Source: Thoreauomyces humboldtii
Taxonomy: Eukaryota; Chytridiomycota; Chytridiomycetes; Spizellomycetales; Powellomycetaceae
Length of the DNA stretch: 15,541 nucleotides
NCBI GenBank assembly: GCA_027596035.1
Contig: JADGJA010000541.1
Span: 1 to 15,541 of the forward strand
Reading direction: 5' to 3'
This document shows positions 1 to 7,914 of the stretch, piece by piece. Below the pieces are notes generated by a model. That model did no database searches. It had not been told where the DNA came from and worked only from the letters and a program-made list of their open reading frames with translations. Numbering within the stretch: position 1 is the stretch's first letter; each line of letters begins with the position of its first letter. A program made the position numbers and the translations under genes.

Positions 1-519
1 CGTTATGGGTCATGATGGCCAGCATCGGATTGGGCGGCAGGTCGCTTCGGGACAAAGAGTGTTTTTTTTTTCTCCCTCGTTAACGAATTTGTTTTCTTTT
101 TTCTTGCCTGTGTGCCTTTTTCGCACACTCGCTGCTCACATGACAATCTTCCCCCTCATATCACCATCTGTTCCCGTTTCCCGTTTCCCTTGACGCGCGT
201 TTCGACCCGACGAAATAGTGGGCCACATGCTCTCTCTCCCCCCCGCTCCCCCTCGTGCTTGCAAAAGGACTGAGGGGCACATGAGAGAAGGATACAATCA
301 TGCAACTGTATACTTATTTGAAGGGCGCTTATAACATTCCAGTGGTTCTCAAATAGCATCGTTGCCCGCCCTTCCTCTCTCTCTCTCTCTCTCTCTTTCG
401 TCCCGCCTTTGCGCCCCGTACATGTGTAGATACCCTCTGATTCGGGCCGTAACATAACCCCGACACTCTCTCGCCCTCGCACATCAAAGTCCTTTGTTGG
501 CAGTCCACTTACACTGCAA
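1..519. other. Intergenic / promoter region upstream of the Q-rich gene
   Basis: No convincing gene is seen here. The plus strand is pyrimidine-rich (T-run from about 61, CT-rich blocks to 250 and again at 371-400), which is the usual look of a fungal promoter or leader on the coding strand and fits transcription toward the ATG at 520. A minus-strand ATG near position 25 reads off the left edge for only eight codons, so a divergent neighbour beginning there can be neither supported nor excluded. Confidence 0.5.
375..396 (+). repeat. (CT)11 microsatellite
   Basis: An uninterrupted run of eleven CT dinucleotides ends about 120 bp before the start codon of the Q-rich gene. Its place in a pyrimidine-rich leader suggests promoter or 5' UTR sequence. 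It is also a likely length-variable site between strains. Confidence 0.9.
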
Positions 520-2040
520 ATGCCCGGTACCATGGTGTCCCCCTTTCCTCAGGAAGTATTTGGTGCCAACATGAGGTCAGATATGGGTCCACAGCACGAG
601 CATCAGCAACAGATGCATCAACAGCAGCAGCACGATTTTGCTTCGCTCGCAGCCACGACGACACAACCCGATGCATCACAACAACGACCGGGACCAGAGC
701 GACCATCAACCCCCCCAAATCCGACCAAACCAGACGCTGCGTCAGACCCTCCGGGCGGCAGGATCATCATTACTCCCAACCGACAGCACGAGTGGAATCA
801 TCAGACGCTATGCAAAGCCTTGTCCGGGCTTCAACAGCCTGACGACCTCTTGAGACAGCCTTCACGGGTGGAGAAGGCCTCTGCACCACCCATGTCAGCG
901 CGGCCGCAGGGCTCCGCATCTGTCACGTCACCGCCTCAGCAACCCACGCAACCTTCTACCGTTATATCACCTGTACGATTCCGAGAGCTTCCCCAGCAGC
1001 GGCAACTGCACATACTCATGCAGTCGCAGCAGCAGCCACGCCCACAAATGCATCTTCAGCAGCCTCATCAATCCCAAAGTGCCGCTCCTGTACAGCAGCC
1101 GCCGGGAACCGGAGCAGCTGCCGTTGGTACGGCGGACAGGTCCCGACCGCAGATTATGCCATCCTGCGGGCACCTTGCACAGCCAGTCCACGAGTCACGA
1201 ACAGCCATTCCTGAACCGCTTCAGCATCATCAATCACAACTGCCGCAGCACCCACAGCGCATGCCTCAGTACCAGCCTCCCACGGGTCCCCCTATCACGC
1301 GACAGAAGAACATCTACCAAACTCAAGCCGCTGCCTTTGCTGGTCAAAGGCAGCAGCATAGCCCTCTTTCGACCCGTCCACAACCGCCCTTGCAACAACA
1401 ACAACAGAACCCGCTTCGCGTCGTTCCCAACTACACTGCGTACAGGAGTAAACAGCATCCCCACGGACAGTCCCACCATCCACCCTCCGCGCCCCGAGCG
1501 ACACCGACAAAGTCCACCCGCGAACGTCTCGTCACCGTCGGGTTCAGCGCTTCGTTCGAGCACCCCACCATCGTGGAAGCCATCCAGCAGAGCAAATCCT
1601 TTCCGGGCTTCGACGTGAGACTTTCGGGATACGTCATGGGAGGCGGCGAGGTCCCGGACCGATGCGGGCATCGCGACGAAGGGTTGGTGATGCACGCCGC
1701 GAACTCCAGCTCCAGTTCCATCGTAGGGACGGGGGACGCGAACGTTCCAGCCGCGTCTTCGAATGGATCCGCGACGTCCATCACGGAGTTGCAGAACAGA
1801 TCTTCCTCGGCTCCAACTCGACTTCTTCCGAAGCGGACGTTCCCGATGGCTTCTTGGACCAGCACGTCTCCTGGATCTCCCGCTGCGGCAGACGTGCCCA
1901 CGAGACCTAGGGCGAGGACGGCGTGGACCATGGCAGGAGCGGAGGGACGTCAGCGACCTTCCAGCATCGCGATAGATGACGAGGCGCACAAGAGCAGGAA
2001 CCTCTCGGAACCTCACGGCGTCGGCTTCGAGCCTCGGTGA
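520..2040 (+). CDS. Hypothetical Gln/Pro/Ser-rich low-complexity protein
   Basis: An intronless reading gives 506 aa from an ATG at 520; a second in-frame ATG lies four codons later. I do not recognise a family. Residues 20-330 are dominated by Gln, Pro, His and Ser, with many CAG/CAA runs such as HQQQQH, and look intrinsically disordered, as is common in fungal transcriptional or RNA-binding regulators. No zinc finger, bZIP, homeodomain or RRM motif is visible. The only ordered-looking stretch is about residues 329-365 (ERLVTVGFSASFEHPTIVEA and the following residues). The 3' end is uncertain. From about 1710 to 1907 the codon bias (C-ending codons) is much stronger in frame 3, which reads VFEWIRDVHHGVAEQIFLGS and ends at TAG 1910. 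A GTGAGA..CAG intron at 1615-1709 would join frame 1 to frame 3 and give about 431 aa, but it lacks a good branch site. After about 1960, frame 1 again looks coding. The gene is probably real; its C-terminus is not settled. Confidence 0.6.
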   Translation: MPGTMVSPFPQEVFGANMRSDMGPQHEHQQQMHQQQQHDFASLAATTTQPDASQQRPGPERPSTPPNPTKPDAASDPPGGRIIITPNRQHEWNHQTLCKALSGLQQPDDLLRQPSRVEKASAPPMSARPQGSASVTSPPQQPTQPSTVISPVRFRELPQQRQLHILMQSQQQPRPQMHLQQPHQSQSAAPVQQPPGTGAAAVGTADRSRPQIMPSCGHLAQPVHESRTAIPEPLQHHQSQLPQHPQRMPQYQPPTGPPITRQKNIYQTQAAAFAGQRQQHSPLSTRPQPPLQQQQQNPLRVVPNYTAYRSKQHPHGQSHHPPSAPRATPTKSTRERLVTVGFSASFEHPTIVEAIQQSKSFPGFDVRLSGYVMGGGEVPDRCGHRDEGLVMHAANSSSSSIVGTGDANVPAASSNGSATSITELQNRSSSAPTRLLPKRTFPMASWTSTSPGSPAAADVPTRPRARTAWTMAGAEGRQRPSSIAIDDEAHKSRNLSEPHGVGFEPR

Positions 2041-2464
2041 TATTATCACGATACTGGCCGTTTCACATGCCTATATTATTTCTCCTCTTCCATTTCCTTC
2101 ATGCAAATATCACACTTCAGAACATCGAATCAAATTGCAAGAATAGCTGTCAGACAAGCTGGGCCGAAGCGTGGTCTTGCCTGTTAAAGAGATCGGTAAA
2201 GGCGGAGCACTCGTATAGAATATGGTCGTCACCATCCTAGAACGAGAGTGTGTATTACTACTATAGAGGCGATAGGGTCCTGCAGAAAGAAGGGTTATCC
2301 CGCTGTGCCGTTTGCTGCTGTTCTGTTCAAGGACTCAAACTGGTTGAGTGGCATGCTTGTTCATTCCGAGCGGCGGCTGTGCAATCCACCACTTTGCTGG
2401 ATGACTGTGCCGGACCATCACCCAATTTTTGGGGAACGCATGTGCTGTGCCACAATCCCATGGC

Positions 2465-2472
2465 TATATAAA
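2465..2472 (+). promoter_or_regulatory. TATA box (TATATAAA) with no assigned gene downstream
   Basis: A canonical TATATAAA is followed by a C-rich, pyrimidine-biased stretch (about 2475-2520) resembling a fungal transcription start region. No convincing ORF follows within the next kilobase, and the NOP56 ATG is 1.19 kb away. It may drive a non-coding RNA, an unrecognised multi-exon gene, or nothing. Confidence 0.4.
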
Positions 2473-3020
2473 CAGCGCCATTCCCGATCCCCCTCACCAT
2501 TTCCTCCATCCTGCCTGGGGTCATTTCATTACAACGAATTGATAACTCGCCTTTTACTAGCTATCACCGTGAAAAGGCCCCGTTATAAAGGCCGTAAACA
2601 TCTTTTTGTGACATACCTCCTCCTGAAGGAACTTTTTAAAATCTAAGATGAAACATTTGAGAATAGCGTGGTTCCCAGTCTATGCTCGTTGACTGGCAGA
2701 TCATTTGCACACGCCCGCAGTGTAGACCCTCAACATTGGGAACGGATTTTTATCCATCATGCGTAGGCCAAGGCAACGCATCTTCCTGCGCCGGACCTTT
2801 TACGTCATATCAGCAGAGTGCAGAGACGAGAGACCGAGAATGCTTCTCTTCAGAGGGACAGAAATAAAACCAGGCACCTGCCGTATGTCGCTATGACAAT
2901 CACCACCCAACCTCCTCCCGGCCTCGCTGGTCGATGGAAGTCCGGGTGCGTTTCCTCAGAACGCAACACCTTGGCCTCGACGAAGACAAGCAACGGGTTA
3001 CCGGTATGAGAGCGGGCCGT

Positions 3021-3117
3021 GAAGTAGCGGTCGGTAAAATCTCCGTAAGGTTACTGGGCGATGGACGGCGACAGGAGCCCATGACGGAAGTAGCGGTAAA
3101 ATCTCCGGTAGCTTTAC
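3021..3117. repeat. Diverged direct repeat, two copies 66 bp apart
   Basis: Copy 1 (3021-3054) and copy 2 (3087-3117) both begin GAAGTAGCGG and share GGTAAAATCTCCG, followed by a related TAAGGTTAC / TAGCTTTAC end. Copy 1 has a short insertion after the first ten bases. It lies in non-coding DNA upstream of NOP56. Whether it is a pair of regulatory sites or a decayed local duplication cannot be told from sequence alone. Confidence 0.7.
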
Positions 3118-3312
3118 GGATCTGGAATTTTGTGACTGCGTGGTCTTGCATGAATAGTGAGATATGCACTGGCTCCCTGCTTCGGGCCTGAAGACTTCCG
3201 TCGGTTGTCAGCTTTATCTACCTTGCGCTTACGTTCCGTACGTGGGGAATGCAAATCAGGACTTCACGAGATCACGCAGAGAGAGATCACAGGCCTCAGG
3301 TGAGTCAGGTGG

Positions 3313-3422
3313 GAGAGAGAGAGAGAAAGAAAAGCCTCCGGCCAGGGGCTCCGTCCCCCTTCCTCTGGGGGCCTGCTGCCTGCTTTCGCTCTCGCTCTCT
3401 CGCTCTCTCCCTCTCTCTCTCG
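3313..3422. repeat. (GA)n tract facing (CT)n tracts, potential long hairpin
   Basis: A (GA)7 run at 3313-3326 is followed by CT-rich runs between about 3386 and 3422. The two are complementary purine and pyrimidine tracts separated by roughly 60-80 bp, so they could pair as a stem or form triplex-type DNA. The CT part belongs to the pyrimidine-rich region upstream of NOP56. Confidence 0.6.
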
Positions 3423-3658
3423 CTCCCTTTTCCGTGATTTTTTCTTTTTCCTCTTCGTCTGTTCCTTCGCGCACCTTGCGAACTGGTTTGCACATTTCGC
3501 GCCAAAGGGTCCCCCATTTCGTCGACTACTGGCTTCCTCGACTAACAGTCACACTCCCACCCAACACCTGCGACCTTTTGACCCTCGGTCACAGCCGACC
3601 CCGCCCACGTTCGCCCACTCCACAACGACAACCCGCACGGACGTCCCAGTACTCCACC

Positions 3659-5404
3659 ATGGTACGCACGGCCTTCTGGTCAACACTCCAGTTTTCCGGC
3701 GAGGGTACTGATCATCCGTCTCGGACATTATCAGTCGTTCTTCCTTTTGCATGAGACCGCTTCCGGATACGCTCTTTTTGAGCGCATCGAGTCGGAGGAG
3801 ATTGGCCAGGAGTTGGAGGAGGTGCAGAAGACGGTCCTTGACCTGGCCAAATTCAGTAAGACGGTCAAATTGCGATCGTTTGCCCCTTTCAAGAGCGCCG
3901 CACATGCTCTTGAGAACATCAACAGCGTCTCCGAAGGTGAGGCGGCATAGTTGTCGGGAAAGAGCCGAGTCCGGGAGGAGAGCTGACGGCATCGAACCAG
4001 GTATCTGCAGCGAATCGCTGAAGTCCTTCTTGGAGATGAACATGCCCAAGGCCAGCAAGAAGCAGGTCGTTCAGCTTGGCGTTTCTGAGAGCAACCTTGG
4101 AGGAAGCATCAAGGCGGAACTGGGTTACGATTGTCTCTACAACGAGACCGTCCGCGAGCTCCTGCGTGGCATCCGTCTCCACGCAGACCACCTGATGAGC
4201 CAGCTCAAGGAGGGCGATCTTGGACGAGCGCAGCTGGGTCTTGGTCACGCTTATTCGCGTGCCAAGGTGAAGTTCAACGTCAACCGTGCCGACAACATGA
4301 TCATGCAGTCCATCAACCTGCTCGACCTGCTGGACAAGGACGTCAACACCTTTTCCATGCGTGTCCGAGAATGGTACGGATGGCACTTCCCCGAACTCGT
4401 CAAGATCGTGGCCGACAACGCCATCTACGCCAAGCTCGTCAAGCAGATCAAGAACAAGAGCGATCTGAGCGAGGCCCACCTTGAGGAGCTCGAGGTCACC
4501 GTCGGTGACCCCATCAAGGCCAAGCAGATCCTCGATGCTGCTCGTGCCTCCATGGGAACGGACCTCGCCGAGATCGACATGATCAACATTGAGAGCTTCG
4601 CCACCCGCGTCATCTCGCTCACCGAGTACCGCAAGCAGCTGTACGGCTACCTCGTCAGCAGGATGCACCAGGTCGCACCCAACCTCTCTGCCCTCATCGG
4701 GGAGATGGTCGGAGCGCGTCTCATCGCCCATGCCGGATCCCTCACCAACCTGTCCAAGTACCCCGCCTCGACCGTCCAGATCCTGGGAGCCGAGAAGGCG
4801 CTGTTCCGCGCTCTCAAGACCAAGGGCAACACGCCCAAGTACGGACTCATCTACCACTCGACCTTCATCGGTCGCGCCGCCCAGAAGAACAAGGGACGCA
4901 TCTCGCGTGTCCTCGCCAACAAGTGCTCGATCGCGTGCCGCATCGACTGCTTCCTCGACAAGCCAACGAGCAAGTTCGGAGAGATGCTCCGCGAGCAGGT
5001 GGAGGAGCGCGTCCGATTCTACGAGGAGGGCGTCACGCCACGAAAGAACGCCGAGGTGATGCAAAAGGCGCTCGCGGCCGTCGGCATGGAGGACCTGATG
5101 GACGTCGTTGCGGACGACGATGAGGACGAGGAAGATGCTGGTAAGACGATGGAAGCTGAATGGAAGAGAATGCTGTTGTAGGACTTGGTTTCTAATGATG
5201 CTCTGGTTTTTTCTTTCTTTTTTGTTTGCAGAGGCGCCACCGAAGAAGCGAAAGGCGAAGGCCGAGACGGAAGCCGAGACGCCGAAGAAAGCCAAGAAGA
5301 GCAAGAAGTCCAAGAAGGCGGAAGAGGAACCCGTCGTCGAAGAGGCACCCAAGAAGGCCAAGAAGGAGAAGAAGGAGAAGAAGGTCAAAAAGGAGAAGAA
5401 GTAG
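3659..5404 (+). CDS. NOP56: Nucleolar protein 56, box C/D snoRNP core subunit
   Basis: Nop56 is a core protein of box C/D small nucleolar RNPs, with Nop58, fibrillarin and Snu13; these complexes guide 2'-O-methylation and pre-rRNA processing in the nucleolus. Proposed exons are 3659-3661, 3735-3936, 4001-5140 and 5232-5404, giving 1518 nt and 505 aa, close to yeast Nop56 (504 aa). The order is an N-terminal domain (residues 2-68, TASGYALFE), a coiled-coil/NOSIC region ([33 protein letters not shown]), the Nop RNP-binding domain ([34 protein letters not shown] at about 331-350), an acidic stretch (DDDEDEED), and a Lys-rich KKE/KKA tail encoded mostly by the last exon. Sequence features such as [16 protein letters not shown] identify Nop56 rather than Nop58. 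Introns 2 and 3 are fixed by frame, splice sites and family conservation; branch sites are CTGAC 3983-3987 and CTAAT 5192-5196. The start is inferred: ATG 3659 has a good context (CACCATGG) and is followed directly by GT, with branch CTGAT 3708-3712 and acceptor CAG 3732-3734. The protein would then begin [17 protein letters not shown]. Confidence 0.93.
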
Positions 5405-5854
5405 ATTTCCACTCGCAAACCTTGTTCACCACTACCGCACTTCCGCTCCATCACGTTCCTTTCCACATCCACACCACACCACACCACCCTTCTCCCTCTC
5501 TTTACATGTCTTTTTCTCGTTTACTTATTTTTGTCATATCTTGCCGTTGCGCCACAATATCTTGCTGATGTCTGGTTCTGGGATGTTTGCTGCGCAGCTG
5601 CTATAAACGCATGAAGGAGCATAGCCACCGATCGTCGAAAGATTAGGGTGACGTCGCTTCGCACTTTCCACTGGTACTGGCACACACTCTGGCAGGGCAT
5701 CTTCCAACGAAACATCCGACCCACACACACACCCACACACACACACGGAGCAGCGGGGCACATCGCTTTCTCTGTCATCATATCCTTGTTCACGGGTTAC
5801 CTCAGGCTGCAAAGGCATACCAGTTCTTCATTGTTTCACTCGGCACCGCTCAGA
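5405..5854 (+). promoter_or_regulatory. NOP56-TreZ intergenic region with TATA box and CA-rich tract
   Basis: This holds the NOP56 3' UTR and then the presumed TreZ promoter. A TATAAA lies at 5602-5607, about 250 bp before the TreZ ATG. A CA-rich tract occupies about 5721-5746. The TreZ reading frame is open upstream to 5648, but that part (Thr/His-rich, encoded by the CA tract) does not resemble the enzyme family and is taken as untranslated. Confidence 0.5.
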
Positions 5855-7745
5855 ATGTCTTCCACGTCGTCCCACACGTTCCGCGTATGGGCTCCCACCG
5901 CACCTTCCGTCACGTTGGTTTTGGCTCAAGGATCCAGCGACGAAAAGTCCCATGTCATGACAAAGACACCTTGCGCCCACTCGCACCGTCTAGGATGGTG
6001 GGAGGTCAACGTGCCTGGCGCGGGTCACGGCACCGACTACGGCTTCAAGATTCCAGAAAACAAGTTCAAGGTGGAAGCGCCCTTGCCGGATCCCCGCGGT
6101 GCCTGGTTTCCTACCAGTGTGCACGGCCCCACGCGCCTCTACGACCACGGTCGCTTCCAGTGGACCGACCGCACCTGGCGCGGCGTGCCTCTCGCCGGAT
6201 CCGTCCTGTACGAGCTGCACATCGGCACCTTCTCCAACGAGGGGACCTTTGATGGTGCCATCAAGAAGCTCGACCACCTCGTCTCTCTCGGTGTCGATGC
6301 GGTCGAGCTTCTCCCGTGCAACACCTTCCCTGGCAAGTGGAACTGGGGATACGACGGCGTGGGCCTTTTCGCCGCCCAAGAGTCCTACGGCGGACCTGAC
6401 GGCCTCAAGCGCTTCGTCGATGCTTGCCATGGAAAAGGTCTCGGCGTCATCATGGACGTTGTTTACAACCATCTTGGTCCCGACGGGAACTACCTCGAGT
6501 GCTTTGGTCCTTACTTTAGCACAAAGTCCAACTCGTGGGGCACCTCTGTCAACCTCGACGGACCTCTCTCCAATGAGGTTCGTAGATTCTTCATCGACAA
6601 TGCCCTCATGTGGATGAAGGACTACCACATCGATGGTCTTCGTCTCGACGCTGTCCACGCTCTTCTCGACACCAGCGCCACCCACCTGCTGGAGGAGCTG
6701 TCCAACGACGTCCGAGACCTTGGCGCCCAGCTTCGCAAGCCACTCTTCCTCATCGCAGAGTCGGATCTTAACGACCCCAAGCTGTTCAAGGGAGTCGAGG
6801 CCGGTGGATACGGCCTGGACGCTCAGTGGGCAGATGACGTCCATCACTCCCTTCACGCCCTCCTGACCGGCGAGAGGCAGGGATATTACGGTGATTTTGG
6901 TTCCCTCGAAGTCATGGCGAAAGCCCTCACAGGCGGCTTCGTTCACGATGGAGAGTGGTCGAGCTTCAGGAAGCGTAACTATGGTCGCAAGATCCCCTCC
7001 AACGTGCCTTCCTCGCGACTCGTCGTGTTCCTCCAGGATCACGATCAGGTAACTTGGTTGATTTCCAATTCTTTGAGGTGTTCTTCTCGCTCATGATATC
7101 CTCGACTGCCATTCTTGATAGATTGGAAACCGTGCGATAGGCGACCGCATCTCCGCGACCGTGTCGGAGCCCGTCCTCCGCATCGGTGCCGCCCTCCTCC
7201 TCACCTCCCCGTTCACTCCCATGCTCTTCCAAGGCGAGGAATGGGGAGCAAAAACACCCTTCATGTTCTTCACCAATCACAACAAGGAACTCGGGGAGGC
7301 GGTAAAGAAGGGACGTCGAGCCGAGTTCGCCGAACACGGATGGAACACGGACGACGTGCCCGACCCTCAGGCCGTCGAGACGTTTGAAAAGAGCAAGCTC
7401 GACTGGACCGAACCCGGAAAGGAAGGTCACAAGGATCTCCTCCAGTGGTACACCGACCTCATCAAACTCAGGCGGAACGTGCCCGAGCTGGCCAAGATCA
7501 CCGAGATGGGTGCGCTGGACGCGGACTTTGACGAAGAGAAGAGGTGGTTGGTGTTGAGGAGGAGCGAGGCGGTCGCTACCGTCGTCAACCTCGGAAAGGC
7601 GAAGGTCTCCGTACCGGTCTGGAAGGGTGGAGCGGAGGGAGTCAAGGTCACCGAGGTCCTGCTGGCCAGCGGTGGCTGCGAGATCAAGGGCCGGGAAGTG
7701 GTTTTGGAAGCCGAGTCCGTTGCGATCGTCCGATACACTGCGTGA
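5855..7745 (+). CDS. treZ: Malto-oligosyltrehalose trehalohydrolase (GH13, TreZ type)
   Basis: The enzyme hydrolyses the alpha-1,4 bond next to the terminal trehalose unit of maltooligosyltrehalose, releasing trehalose; in prokaryotes it acts after TreY. Exons are 5855-7048 and 7122-7745; the 73-nt intron begins GTAACT and ends GATAG, and joins ..LQDHDQ to IGNRAIGDR.. exactly where the family is continuous. The product is 605 aa, near the usual size. Residues 8-25 (TFRVWAPTAPSVTLVLAQ) are the N-terminal carbohydrate-binding (CBM48-like) fold. Then come YELHIGTFSNEGTFDGAI (119-136) and the GH13 regions: I DVVYNH 201-206, II GLRLDAVH 261-268 with nucleophile Asp265, III LIAESDLNDP with acid/base Glu302, IV FLQDHDQIGN with Asp397. 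The TreZ signatures WNWGYDGV, GGYGLDAQW and FTPMLFQGEEWGA separate it from glycogen branching and debranching enzymes. The ATG at 5855 has A at -3 and directly precedes the conserved domain. No signal peptide is seen, so it is probably cytosolic. No treY or treX homologue lies in this window. Bacterial origin is an inference from family distribution. Confidence 0.93.
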
Positions 7746-7914
7746 GCGGTCCGGCGTACATCTGTTCTCCACGATCCCTCCATGTCGCTCGGCATATCTT
7801 CACAAATCTTATCCTATAATGGCTTCATCTTATATTCTCTCGAAAACCGATCAAGAATCAGGGGTATCAGGGCAGGGTATCAGGCAAAGTGAGAGACGTT
7901 CATAATCGCAGATA
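7746..7914. other. Convergent 3' intergenic region
   Basis: Only about 170 bp separate the TreZ stop from the H+-ATPase stop on the opposite strand. The AT-richer part around 7800-7845 (TATAAT, TATATTC) is the likely site of both polyadenylation signals, so the two transcripts probably overlap at their 3' ends. Confidence 0.5.

Larger units (their letters stand above)
2041..3658. other. Long intergenic region without a convincing gene
   Basis: Base composition drops sharply in GC just after 2040 and stays mixed to about 3650. The ORFs here (the longest is 2248-2646, 132 codons) have no coding-like codon bias or recognisable motif and overlap one another in several frames. The stretch holds a TATA box (2465-2472), an AATAAA (2863-2868), a diverged direct repeat (3021-3117), and GA and CT tracts (3313-3422). 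The part from about 3400 to 3658 is pyrimidine-rich and is probably the NOP56 promoter and 5' UTR. Confidence 0.6.

Noticed and set aside
1234..2049. 271-codon minus-strand ORF opposite the Q-rich gene
   Set aside because: Its translation is Arg-rich low complexity without motifs, typical of the reverse of a GC-rich coding region.
2248..2646. 132-codon ORF in the intergenic region
   Set aside because: It has no codon bias, no motif, overlapping ORFs in other frames, and its start lies upstream of the TATA box it would need.
3985..4005. tRNA B-box-like sequence on the minus strand within NOP56 intron 2
   Set aside because: The flanking bases do not form a T-stem and no A box lies at the right distance; the site overlaps the intron acceptor.
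5141..5231. Box C/D snoRNA in NOP56 intron 3
   Set aside because: ATGATGC and CTGA occur, but in the wrong order and spacing for boxes C and D, and there is no terminal stem; the ATGATG overlaps the probable branch site.
3919..5487. 522-codon ORF on the minus strand opposite NOP56
   Set aside because: It is the antisense shadow of the strongly biased NOP56 exon; its translation is low-complexity and matches no family, while the plus strand is unmistakably Nop56.
5648..5854. Upstream extension of TreZ to an ATG at 5648
   Set aside because: The extra 69 residues are encoded by a CA-rich simple tract and do not resemble TreZ; the ATG at 5855 directly precedes the conserved domain and has a good context.
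5990..7042. 350-codon minus-strand ORF opposite TreZ
   Set aside because: It is an antisense shadow of a C-ending-codon gene; the plus strand carries all GH13 catalytic motifs.
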